In this document: positions 45,046-55,966 of the stretch, piece after piece
How the letters are laid out: each line of letters begins with the position of its first letter
How positions within the stretch are numbered: the stretch's first letter is position 1
NCBI RefSeq assembly: GCF_905220415.1
Contig: NC_059561.1
Span: 2,620,001-2,684,000, forward strand
Reading direction: 5' to 3'
DNA length: 64,000 nt
DNA from: Colias croceus
Lineage: Eukaryota > Arthropoda > Insecta > Lepidoptera > Pieridae
Program-made: the position numbers and the translations under genes
Notes under the pieces: model-generated
The model's database searches: none
Seen by the model: the letters and a program-made list of their open reading frames with translations, nothing else
What the model was told of the DNA's origin: nothing

Positions 45046-45451
45046 TATAAAAATACCTAAAGCTTGAACTTTCAGTAAAAATTATTCTGACACTAAAAAT
45101 TGAGGCTTTGAGAATACAATTAATCTGATTGATCATGAGGTTTAGTCTTATAGTGTTAGTAAGCATACAGAGTAACAACTACAAATAGTCTATAATATCT
45201 ATAATATTATAGTCTATACTATAGTCTATATGCAAGTTTACTACGAAAGTATCACAAGTGGGTCAAATTCGAGTCTACAGGAGTCGGAAACAAGCATACA
45301 AATATACAGGTGCAGCTAATAAGCTTGTTAAAAGTAGTAAATTTATGACTTCATGATTTTTCAATATTCTAAACTGAGTTATATTAATCAAAAGTGCTAA
45401 ATATTTAACAAATAAGGGAAAATTTATTACTAACATCATATGAATCTATCG
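45046..45451. other. Spacer downstream of UGT gene 7
   Basis: Contains an AT palindrome at 45186-45230 built from TAGTCTATA and ATAATAT units. Nothing else recognised. Confidence 0.35.
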
Positions 45452-48400
45452 CTACGAAGTTTTACTTTTTTTGTCTACTTTATCACAAACATAATATTTC
45501 CATAAAGAATATAAAACTATAATTGGTATTGTAAGAAGAGTACATGCAATTAGAAGTAATTGTAACACAAATTCGATCTCATAATACTGAGTCCAGGGCA
45601 TGTTGGCGGCGGCGGCCCGCAGGTGCTTCGCCCCTCCGTGTCGCAGCACGTACTCCGTCCACCACACCGCGCGATCCAGCGCGCTCTCGGGCTGGTCGCT
45701 CATTATTGTACGAAGTCTTATTATATTTTCTCGATAACTGTAAGTATTAGATGAATGTTTAATTGTTGGTCTGTATTTGAATTTTGACCAAAATTCATTT
45801 GAGAATAATATAATTTAATTACAATATAGTCATGAATCATTTGTGCATATCACTAAGGGTCTTAATTACTTTCTGACTCCCACATCAGGTTAAAATATAG
45901 ACGTAAGCTTAACTATGATTATTAAGTTCATTTTTTATTCATAGTATAAAACCCAAAGTTATAGGATGAGTGCCCCGTTTTATTACAGAAAATAAATATT
46001 TCGCGTAAATTAAAAAAAAAATTCTGATATCTAGTCAGACAAAATAAATGTAGGTTAATCTATGATTACGATTATTTTGGATAAGAATTCATTCAATATC
46101 ATAATCACATTACACGCAGTTATCATAATTACGAATAATAATCATGAATACACAAGAAAATCACAAACGTCACTCTTATAAGATTGTTTTGTAAACTAAT
46201 TTTAAAATCTGATAAAATCCAAGTAGATACATAGTTAATCAAGTACATCAAAAGGTATGAAATATATTATCAGGACACTCAATATTTTTGACGATAAATA
46301 TAAATAGAACTGTTTCTGCATTATAATGAGACATGACAGTGATAATAATTACACCATTAGCATGAACAACATTAAATTAGGTATCTATCAAATAAATATT
46401 AAAAAATACCATGTGGAAGTTAGTGAAATAATCATACCTCTTATCACGAATAACATTGTCTATAGCTGTTTCAAGTTCTTTATCAGTTACAGTTTCCATA
46501 TCAAGTTTGACTCCAATTCCATGATACAAATATTTTTCTACATTGTACCATTGGTCTCCAAGCATCGGTATACCAATAAGAGGTACTCCAGCATTGATAG
46601 CTTCATCCGTTGATTGTAGCCCTCCTTGTGTTATGAAGAGTTTGATTTTTGGATGATCTAGAATAATACAAAATGTCTAAACAAGTAGTGGTTTTGAGTT
46701 CATATTTAATAGTAGGCGTGCATAAATTTAATAGTTTTTTTTTTTAATTTATCTGCATTTTAATATAAACTTTTTAATATAGAACGTTATTGAAATATAC
46801 CAAAACCCTAACTATCAAAACTATTTGAAAATGATCTCCAGGATGACCTCTTAGGTCATAATAATATGATACCTATATAATATCCAGTAACGCAATAAAA
46901 TTTAACATTTCTGTGAAAACATGTAAATAATTAACTGTATTATAATTACTTAGGAGGTCGTATTGTGGCAGCCATTTTGATATTCTGATGTTCTGCGATT
47001 TTCCAGGCAGTTCATCTTTTTCCCATTTCCACAGAACATCGTACGGTAATTTGGATAAAACTCTTTTTAATAACTCAATAAAATGCGACGCAAGGTAACA
47101 CGATGGTGCATTTGTGCCAAAACTTACATAAATTACACCATGTTTTGACGAATCTAAATAATCTTGGAGATCCTGTAAAAGAATTTATAAAGGTGTTATG
47201 TAGATTTAAGAAATACATGTTAAGTCACAAGGATCCGTAAAGTAAAATTATAATAATACTAGCTTTCCACCCGCAGCTTCGCCCGCGCAGTCAAAGAAAA
47301 ACCCGCATAGTTCCCGTTCCCGTGGGATTTCCGGGGTAAAACCTTTCCTTTTTCCCGGGGTAAAAATAGCCTATGTCCTTTCTCGGGTATCAAAATATCT
47401 CTATACCAAATTTCATGCAAATTGGTTCGGTAGTTATGGCGTGATTGAGTAACAGACAGACAGACAGAGTTACTTTCGCATTTATAATATTAGTATGGAT
47501 TAATTATTATGATACTATGGCGCATTCAATACGAATTTTACAAAATCTTCTTCTATCAAGTGTAATAGATAACATACAGAGTCAAGGTCAAGGAGTGCTC
47601 GAATCATTAAAGATAACGTCGTAAATGGTATTTATAGAAATATGGAGTACAATGTTTACAGGTATTCTATTCGCATTACATCAAATATTTCTGATTTTGA
47701 CGGAAAATATCTAAAATTGATGAACCAAATTGAAAATAGAAATTCCTCAGTGATTGGTCATAAAATAATATTTTTATCTGAAAATTCCACTCAATTTGCA
47801 AACCTCGTCCCACAGGATTAAACATCGAAGGCACAGCTATTCAGTAAAAAATCTTACCTTTGGCAATTCCTTGTCAGGTTTCTTATGTATGCCCCAAATG
47901 GAGATAACATTAGGTGGTAATGGCTGGTTTCCCATCCACACTGGATGACTGTTTAAAAATAGCATATCGACATTGTTCCTTAACTCGTTATAAGGTGGTA
48001 TATATCGACCCAATAAATTTCTATAATGATCAATTTCATTCATTTCTCTCGAGAACCATTGTCTTCTGAACCACCAGTCCTTATAAAGCATATCAAACTT
48101 CTCCCAAAACGTTAAATTATACAACCTCTGTTGAATTGCCATTGGATACAGGATTGGATGCATCGGAACACCCAAGTTTTCATCGTTGCCTATCATCAAC
48201 CCGAAAGAACTTGTAAGAATCACAGGAGCCTTGAATATATGCGAATATATCAACGCATGTCGTGTCCAAGCCTCTATCAATAGCAGATCAAATTTTGTAT
48301 CCTTATTGTTGATCAGATTTTGTATCTCATCAACTTTTATTTGCAATGTGGTCACATTAAGCATCAAAGACATCGCGTGTATTATCTGATTAAATATGTT

Positions 48401-48694
48401 GCTCTTTTCTCCAAATTTCTCTTGTTCGACAAATTCCTCTTTAAAATTATTGTTGTATGACACATCATGGACGTCTATTTCTCTTAAATTTGATATGTTT
48501 TCTTTGGTAAATGCAGGATCGGTTGTGATCACAGTCAGATCATGGCCACGTCGCGCTAATTCTCTCGTGAGAGGCTGAAAAACCACTTGATGGCTTATAG
48601 AAGGTGAGGGAAAGACAGCAAGTATTTTTGCTGCATTGGTTTCGTAGTTAAAAAATAGGAATGCAACACAGATTACTCGTACTAGACCACTCAT
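45452..48694 (-). CDS. UDP-glycosyltransferase (UGT33-like), gene 7
   Basis: Exons are 47858-48694, 46950-47172, 46438-46657 and 45452-45737, predicting 521 residues, GT-AG, phases 0, 1 and 2. It is the upstream end of the cluster. Signal peptide about residues 1-22; catalytic His35 in PSPSISH; FDLLLIEAWTRHALIYSH most resembles gene 1. Exon 2 has KHGVIYVSFGTNAPSCYLASHF and WLPQYDLL, where Tyr replaces the Ser found in all the others (QSDLL). The signature FITQGGLQSTDEAI and DQWYN are intact. Exon 4 is 9 bases longer than in genes 1-4: after the helix comes LWKYYVCDKVDKKSKTS, still a KxKxx tail. Predicted ER-lumen conjugating enzyme. Intron 1 holds a Helitron-like copy. Confidence 0.93.
47261..47503 (-). 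mobile_element. Helitron-like copy in intron 1 of UGT gene 7
   Basis: CTAG at 47261, then the GC hairpin; 5' end ATCCATACTAATATTATAAA. Contains the GGTAAAACCTTTCC and AAAGTAACTCTG blocks of the 6098-6318 family. Confidence 0.75.
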
Positions 48695-48753
48695 AATGAG
48701 TGTTACTCACTAACTATAATAAGTTATAAGAATAACATTCCGTATACCTATAC

Positions 48754-48762
48754 CTATATAAG
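48754..48762 (-). promoter_or_regulatory. TATA-like box of UGT gene 7
   Basis: CTTATATAG on the minus strand, about 60 bases upstream of the ATG at 48694. Weaker and slightly further away than in genes 1, 5 and 6. Confidence 0.35.
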
Positions 48763-49210
48763 ACTAATGAAGGACAAGACAAGAGTATTCAAAGATACAT
48801 GCGTAAAACACACAATAAATTAATTATTATAATTTTATTTACTGTCTATCGATTACAGCTGGCAAAATATGCAAGACTATTATGTTCTATTATTTATACA
48901 CATATTTTGAGTTATCAGACACTTAGAATTTTTATTAAAACGTTTAGGTATACGATTTTTAGTTTTTGTATTCACACGCTATTCCTGGAAATACTGCTGA
49001 ATATTTTTATTTTACACTGGTTGGTAGTTATCACATAATAAATAATAATATGTTTAATATTATTTTTAAGAATCGTTTTGTAGATTTGTAAAAAAACTCG
49101 ATTTTGGTTCGAAATAAGCCGGAAATTTTTAAGATCTATTAAAAAGTACTTAGCTTAGTTGCTCAACCCGGCTCCACCCGAGTAGATTTATTCTAAACGT
49201 CGTATTGTAA
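48763..49210. other. Intergenic, upstream of the cluster
   Basis: AT-rich, no supported feature. Confidence 0.35.
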
Positions 49211-49329
49211 TCTATACATATAATAAATCTGTAGAAGGGTCAATTCTGTACATTGAAAATATTGAAAAAATAAATAGCAGGGGGTGTTACTGGATCGATA
49301 CCAAACCCAAATATGTGATTAAAAAAATT

Positions 49330-49378
<49 letters not shown>

Positions 49379-49879
49379 ATGTGAAGGCATCACGTGAAAA
49401 CTAGCGGTTCGATTTCGATGAAACTTGGTATAATTATACCTTATTATCCTAAGCGTAAAATAAAAATAGGATACTTTTTATCCTGGAAAAATACGTAGAA
49501 AAAAATTAATCTTAATTTTTCGGTTTTATCCATAGACGTTGTTCCGTAGAACCGCGAACACACGTTGCGTATTGTTATAGGCCTTTTTTTTTTTTTTTTT
49601 TTAGTGGGGAAATCTTGCATAGATACCCACGGCCTCCGGGGAAGAGGCCGTGGGTTATGTCGGATTCCTACCGACCAAAACCCCACTGTGTTCCGTCAAG
49701 CCGCATCAGCGACAGGGCCACGGGTATGTGTAGAATTCATCCCTAGCCGTATTTGGGAATTGGGTCCAATAGATATTTATAAGATTTTATTGTCAGAGGT
49801 ACCTACTCAAAATGGAGAAATAAACCATCCACGCGAAGACCGACATCCGCGCGGACGGAGTCGCGGGCGGAAGCTAGTC
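49211..49879 (+). mobile_element. Helitron-like copy interrupted by a LINE fragment
   Basis: The first part, 49211-49520, matches 30442-30763, with a nine-unit GTCT tract at 49331-49377. The expected GC end (CGGAGTCGCGGGCGGAAG then CTAG) appears only at 49857-49879. Between them lie a T-rich run, a GC-rich fragment (49602-49720) also present at 31875, and sequence matching 63929-64000 in reverse. Confidence 0.7.
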
Positions 49880-50110
49880 CTAAATAAAGAAGCTGCTAAT
49901 GCAATAGACAGAAACAAATACTTGCTTGAGAATATTATGTCACTATAGGTACCTAGTTTATACTAATTTGAATGCATAAAAACTGGGATCCAAACTCGTA
50001 CCGTTTGAAGCTTATGCCGCCGTATGACCTTGGTATTAAAATAGAATCACAGTACATCAGCAGTAGGTCATTCATTTGAGCGAGATAATATTTATGTATG
50101 TATTATAATT
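49880..50110. other. Spacer, no feature seen
   Basis: Nothing recognised. Confidence 0.3.
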
Positions 50111-50248
50111 ACTAGCCGCGGCGCTTCTGTTGGTCTTAGCGTGATTATAATAAAGCCTATCCTCGATAAAGGGGCTATCTAACACCGAAAGAATTTTTCA
50201 AATTGGACCAGTAGTTCCTGAGATTAGCGCGTTCAAACAAACAAATAT
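50111..50248 (-). mobile_element. Helitron-like copy, worn
   Basis: CTAG at 50111-50115, then GCCGCGGCGCTTC, and the ACACCGAAAGAATTTTTCAA block of the 5493-5669 family. The 5' end is not clear. Confidence 0.55.
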
Positions 50249-53027
50249 ATGATATACAAATATTATATATGTCGCAGTCATCTGCATAAAATTGCTATTT
50301 GTTTCAACGACTAGCGCGTTTATTGAATGACTACATTTAATTGAATGACTAAACGACAACTCCTCAAGTTGTTTGATGTAACGTTCAATGTCTTGACTCT
50401 TGACTGAAACAATAATAATATATGTATACTGAGCGTTGTATCCACTCTTTTCAAAGAGATATGTAACAACCCGCTAAGTATAGTTGAACGTACTTATTAA
50501 TAATTGACCTAGTCATTCAATCAAATAGCAAATTCAACCAAATGACGGAGGCGTATTATATTATATATTTACATACGCTGTCAAACCTCATATATGTATT
50601 TATAGAGGGTTCCCTCATCGTATGACGATGATACAGTATGTCATTATTTTCGTATTTTTAGCAGATATGTGGTGCCCAGTATTTTTTTATTGTTATTACT
50701 TCCTATAATCTGTGCCAACAAGAACGTCAAATTGTTGATCTGTGGACACGTATGCGCGGAAACTAAGAATAAATAACTACCTACCATCGAGATATATGTA
50801 CTACACACTTTATTTAAATACGTTTTTACTAGTGGAATACTATATCTATTTATTAGTTTGAACTGTAAGGAAGAAGTAACTGTTCAGTTTGCATAATCGT
50901 GATTCGTGCATTCGGCTATAAGAATTTGAATTATTGTTAAAAATGTGGTAAAATTTTCCTTTGTATTCTAATCGTAATAGCTTTTACGTCAATTCGTAAT
51001 TAAGAGATCAAAAAGTAACACGTTAATAATCCAGAGAAATTTACAGATCGAAGAGGTTTATTGTTCTATATATTTTGATAAATTTAGTTAATTTTTATTT
51101 TATTTTATTTGATAAATTAGACTTCTTAGATAAGACTTTTTTTTTCTATTCTTTATAAATTTATAAAGCATTTAAACGCCGTAAAACCAAAAATATCAAA
51201 TTCAAATTAGAATCCTTTAAAATTATGCAAATCATTATATTTTAGAACCGGTTTTCTTATCTTTAAAGATAATATTTACAAATTTGATAGCTCGCGTGCT
51301 GAATCTAAGTATTTGACGAATATTAAATAGTTTTATCTAACTTCGTTAAGATTCCGTATGATATTGTGTTGAATTGTCCGTGAAAGTGAAAATTTTTGAA
51401 AATTATCTTAAATCGTCTTCAAATTGAGTTCCGCTACAAATTGTTACGATTTTTGTTACAATAATAAAATTGAAGGAGATCACATGTTGTTTGCACGATA
51501 TATAAGTTTACCTACTGTGTAAATCGTGATTTATGCCTTTTTTGACCTTTGAACTTGAGTTTTTTTTTTCCCAAATATTGGATGAGTGAGTGTTTTGAAA
51601 TTTGAGCTATATGCATCAATGAATATGATTGTTGGGTATCCATAGCAAAGCACCCTGGCTTTAGGAGTAAGAATTATAATCTAATGGTAAGGTCAGACGC
51701 GAGGCAAGCAGCCCGGCAAGAAGCGCGGCAAGCAGCCCGTGCTCTTACGGTACAAACAAACAAACACGGGCGCATGCACAAACAATGTGCACATGCTTGG
51801 TGCCCTTGCTTGTGTTCGTTGAATGTCACTTTGAACGCAAGTGTCTGAACCCACCATTATCGAACGCATTGGAAATCGCGGTTATCAGCTGTCGAGTAAA
51901 ATAAAAACAAAACACCCTTTCGTATTTATGACAGACAGGATGACATTAAAATAATTTGTTTTATTTTTTTTTCCACTAGATATTAATAGTTTGCAGTATA
52001 ACTATTAATTATATGAAGTGACTCGTATTATTTTATCTGCAGTTATGACGTCACGATCACGTGTCGTCACTTGACTATCACGCAGTTTGTTGTCTGTACA
52101 TAATATTATCTACTTAGCTTTATCTATGTGAGAATCTTAAGAAAAGCGCATGTCATTGCTCTTTACATGCGCATTATCACAATCACTACATAGTATAAAA
52201 TATATCCTAATCCTATGGAGAGAAAACATAAAAAAGGGGCAATAAGGCAGAACAACGTCAGCCGAGAGCCCGAGAATACACAATATGGTACATGGATATG
52301 CTGGGGAAGGATTTTTATAAATCAGTCTAGCAGTTTTTATAAGTATTATAACAAACAAAAACACAAATCTGTTAAAATATTATAATATAGTAATGGATAT
52401 GTTTTTCCAAAGTATTTTTTTTGTGTGATGCCCTTTGCCTCGGCCGAGCCTTTCCATTTTCCACACTGCCCGAGCTACTTCGCGCAGCGATTTCTTCGAA
52501 AGGTTGCGCGCCTGAAAAATTCTTTCGGTATTAGATAGCCCATTTATCGAGCAAGGCTATATATAATCACACTAAGACCAAATAAAAAGACAGCACACGG
52601 CATTTTCCTCGACTGAACAACGTCCACACTGAGCGAGCATCTTCGCGCAGTAATGCAAGCTTCACGAGGCTGCTAGCTCTGTATAAACCGCCTAATAACT
52701 TGTCATAAATACACACGATTCAAAGCTTCCATATTTCATTTTCATACCAAAAAAGACTTTTCGACTGAAATGTAAACCAAATTTTTAGGTCATGGTTAGC
52801 CCGATCTCAGTGAAAAGAATTCAATTATAAAACGAATAGCACACAAAGGAATTTCGAATTCTTCTAGAAAAAACGCAAAAAGAAATAGTATCATTGTAAA
52901 TGTACCTACAGTTGAGTTTTATTCTTTAGACTCGATGTAATTAATTGGCTTGGTCGCTATGCCGTATTTTAGTGTAAGGATTAATGTAAAAGAGCTTATT
53001 CTGTATATAAGTCGAAACAAATGTTAA
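50249..53027. other. Long AT-rich intergenic stretch
   Basis: No gene was found. Two items stand out: a 12-base repeat AAGCAGCCCGGC in three near-copies at about 51707-51742, and the CATCACTACATAGTATAAAA block at about 52180, also at 30950 and 61687. Fragments of the GAATTTTTC/GATAGCCCATTTATCGAG family lie at 52515-52590. Confidence 0.4.
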
Positions 53028-53249
53028 ATCCATACTAATATTATAAATGCGAAAGTAACTCTGTTTATCTGTCTGTTACTCAACCAAATTTCATGAAATT
53101 TGGTATGGAGATATTTTGATACCCGAGAAAGGACATAGGCTACTTTTTATCCCGGGAAAATGACACAATCCAGGAATTCCCACGGGAAAGGAAACTACCT
53201 AAGCGGGTTTTTCTTTGACTGCGCGGGCGAAGCCGCGGGCTGTAACCTA
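53028..53249 (+). mobile_element. Helitron-like copy
   Basis: Begins TCCATACTAATATTATAAAT and ends GCGGGCGAAGCCGCGGGCTG, then TAACCTAG before T. Same family as 6098-6318 and 47261-47503, opposite strand. Confidence 0.8.
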
Positions 53250-53254
53250 GTTAA

Positions 53255-53560
53255 TCAATACATATAATAAAATTCTAGAAAAGTCGTGTCTGTACAATCA
53301 AAATATATAAAAAAAAATTAGCAGGTGCTATTATTAAATCGATCCCAAACCCAAAACTGTAGTTAAAAAAAATTTTGTCTGTTTGTCTGTTTGTCGGTTT
53401 GTCTGTTTGTCTGTATGTTCGTGCACGCTAATCTCAGAAACGGCTTATCCGATTAAGATGCGGTTTTCACTTATATATTGTGGTAATCTTCATTTAACAT
53501 TTAGTGTTTATTTCATGTTAATCGGTTGGTAAATAAAAAAGTTATGACCATTTAAGTATT
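53255..53560 (+). repeat. Helitron-family-like repeat with TGTTTGTC tract
   Basis: Starts TACATATAATAAAATTCTAG and resembles the GTCT-tract family, with AAATTTTGTCTGTTTGTC and the CGATCCCAAACCCAAA block, then diverges. No GC end was found. Confidence 0.5.
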
Positions 53561-53919
53561 CACGGCGAACATATTTTGCTAAGGCATTCTATACACTGTA
53601 CGATAAAACGTAAGTTATCTGTTACAATTATTATTCCTGTAAATGTCCAAGTGATCATATCGAAAGTGCCCAAGGGTGGGGGGGGGGTTGGTCAAATTAG
53701 AATTATTCTTACTTCTAGGTAAATTTTATACATAAAATGTCCTTTAAATTATGTCGTATTATATTTTAACCCCCGACGCAAAAAGATTGGTGATAAGTGT
53801 TTGACCGCTATCTGTGTCTGTGTGTGTGTGTCTGTTTGTGCCACCGTAGCTCGCTAACAGGTAATCCGAATTAGATGCGGTTTTTTTTAGTTAGGCAGCA
53901 TATTTTCCGACGCTGGTTC

Positions 53920-54650
53920 TTAGATAAAGTGTATCAAAATCGGTTCATCCATTTATTATACCTAGGTATATTATTATAGGGGTAAATGTGGGAATGAAAA
54001 AAACGAAAGTTGTCAAATATAAGTACCTAAGTGATATATTAAATGAAAGTGAACGACCTATCAGTAACAAATCGGTTCATCCATTTATTTGATATAGGTA
54101 TAAAAGTGGTAATAAAAAAATGAATTTGTCAAAAATATACTCAAGTGACATATCAAATGAAAGGGCATGACGAGTAAAGTTTAATTAGACATATTTTATC
54201 AAAATCGGTTCATCCATTTATTATACCTTTTTATGGGTAAAAGTGGGAATGAAAAAAAACGAATGTTGTCAAATATACCCAAGTGACATATCAAATAAAA
54301 GTGCATAACGGGTGAAGTACACTTAGTTATATTTTTATCCAATTCGGTTTATCCATTTATTAGATTACAGCGGTAAAAGTGGGAATGAATAATATGGTCA
54401 AATAATATACTCAAGCGGCATATCAAAATATGAAAGGGCAACGTGTGAATTACAATTAGTCATATTTTATCGAAATCGGTTCATCCGTTTATTACATTTA
54501 GGGCTTTTTAGGGGTGACAGTGGGGATAAATAAACCAAATGGAGCATCAAACTACAGGATATGACGTGTACATATAGGTACAATTAGATATGGTTTACAT
54601 CAAAATCGGTTCTGCCATTTACTAGGGATGGAAAGGGAAGGGTTGAAAGT
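53920..54650 (+). repeat. Degenerate tandem array, about 133 bp period
   Basis: The motif ATCGGTTCATCCATTTATTA or a variant recurs at 53941, 54073, 54206, 54345, 54477 and 54607 (position of its CGG), that is at intervals of 132, 133, 139, 132 and 130 bases. Each unit also holds a GTGGGAATGAA-like block and an AAGTGACATATCAAATGAAA-like block in the same order. Units are clearly diverged, so this is an old array. Confidence 0.85.
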
Positions 54651-55528
54651 CTGTGAAAGAAGAGGGGATACGGGAGCGAGAGGATAGCCACACCCTGGAA
54701 ATTTTGAACTCTACTCAAAGCTACATAGGCCTGGCCCTTGGCAATATTTTTTCCTATTTATACCACTTCTTTTGCCACTGTGGTCCATTACAATTTGTGC
54801 ACGGTTACGGCCCAACTTAAAAGATGTCAAGCAGCAACAAACTTAAAGATATCAATATAATGTAGGAATGTAATATGGAGGTAGAGGTAGGTCTCGCTCA
54901 CTTGAAAATATTACATGAAAATAAGAAACCGAAAGGAATAAATAATTATTTTACAAACTTCCCGACGATCTTTAAAATTAAGTACCGTATATTTTGATAA
55001 TGAGGTATATTATGATGATGTTGGCATGGCAGCCCCGACGACTTTGTTTTTTTTTATAAATATTTAAAATGGTATTTATTTTTAAAAATCTTCGGGAAGT
55101 TTGTGAAATTATTTATTCCTTTTTCTATGCACTTTTCTTCGCAGCGCTGATTTTTTTTTTAATTTAATTTTTATTGCACGGTCTAAACGGTTTAGTTACT
55201 ACAGGCGTGAGACAGGATTCAGGAAAGATCTGATTTGGATTTTGTGCTGGATTTGATAAAAACTGAGTATCGATTAAGCTGATCAGTTGCTGCACGATAC
55301 ATAGTTAAAAACATCCATACAAGGAAGGAAGGAAAAGAAATTTGCTCCCCTCCCCCCTGGTGCCTAAAAATAATATGACATAATTTAAAATAAATTTTAC
55401 GCAAAGCATTTTTTTTTTGTATTGTTTAGCTCAGTTTAGTAATAAATTTTACTTACAGTTCTTTTAATTATTTATGGTAGTCTGTGTTTACTCAATAATT
55501 TAAGATAAGTAGTAACTACTATGCAGTC
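54651..55528. other. Intergenic, no feature seen
   Basis: A purine-rich stretch (about 54640-54690) follows the array. 54930-55110 is weakly symmetrical (ATAATTATTTTACAAACTTC and GAAGTTTGTGAAATTATTTA), probably an eroded TIR element. Confidence 0.45.
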
Positions 55529-55566
55529 ACTATTCCACGCGGACGAAGTCGCGGGCACAGCTAGTA
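55529..55566 (+). mobile_element. Orphan Helitron-like 3' end
   Basis: Only CACGCGGACGAAGTCGCGGG and CACAGCTAG before T remain. Confidence 0.5.
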
Positions 55567-55870
55567 ATAAATATAGTTCAAAACACAATTGAAACCCTCT
55601 TCAAGATAAGCTTTTTAAATTATCGTATTGTCACAGAATACATAATAGTAGCTTATAGCTAAACGCTACAGAACGGACACTCTCCGCCTCCCGCCAAAAT
55701 TAAACACTTACCTCACCCCGCACGATCAGACATGTTATGGTACCCATTTCCCCGCAAGGACGATACCAACGACGTCTTAGACGAAACGCAACGAAGATTG
55801 ACAACATTAATCAAATTGACATAAAGTAATTTTATTATTTTGGATTTGTGATTATCGTTTTTCGTAGAAA

Positions 55871-55966
55871 ATGGTTAAATATTGTGCTGTTTACGGATGT
55901 ATTTCATCAGAAAAACGCGAATTTTTTTTTACGCTAGTCACAAATGTGCCAACCATAAAGCGTTAA
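55871..55966 (+). CDS. THAP-like zinc-finger N-terminal fragment (31 codons)
   Basis: The short frame begins MVKYCAVYGCISSEKR. The MVxxCxxYGC start with C5-x4-C10 is the usual N terminus of THAP domains (C2CH zinc fingers of DNA-binding proteins and P-type transposases). The frame stops after 31 codons, before the second Cys/His pair, and no clear splice donor was seen. It lies in a GC-richer stretch between inverted CGGACACTC (55674-55682) and GAGTGTCCG (56020-56028). It may be a first exon, a gene fragment or part of a degraded transposon. Function cannot be claimed. Confidence 0.4.
   Translation: MVKYCAVYGCISSEKREFFFTLVTNVPTIKR

Noticed and set aside
44736..45050. 104-codon repetitive frame
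   Set aside because: Translation of two tandem Helitron-like copies; the internal repeat in the peptide mirrors the DNA repeat.
7039..48694. Single UGT locus with alternative first exons and a shared terminal exon
   Set aside because: Each copy has its own exons 2, 3 and 4 with matching splice phases, so these are separate genes.
49331..49377. CRISPR-like short repeats
   Set aside because: It is a simple GTCT microsatellite inside a Helitron-like copy, with no spacers.
49565..49948. 127-codon frame
   Set aside because: Composite of T-run, LINE fragment and Helitron end; chance frame.
52137..52364. 75-codon minus-strand frame
   Set aside because: No domain; partly made of the dispersed CATCACTACATAGT repeat.
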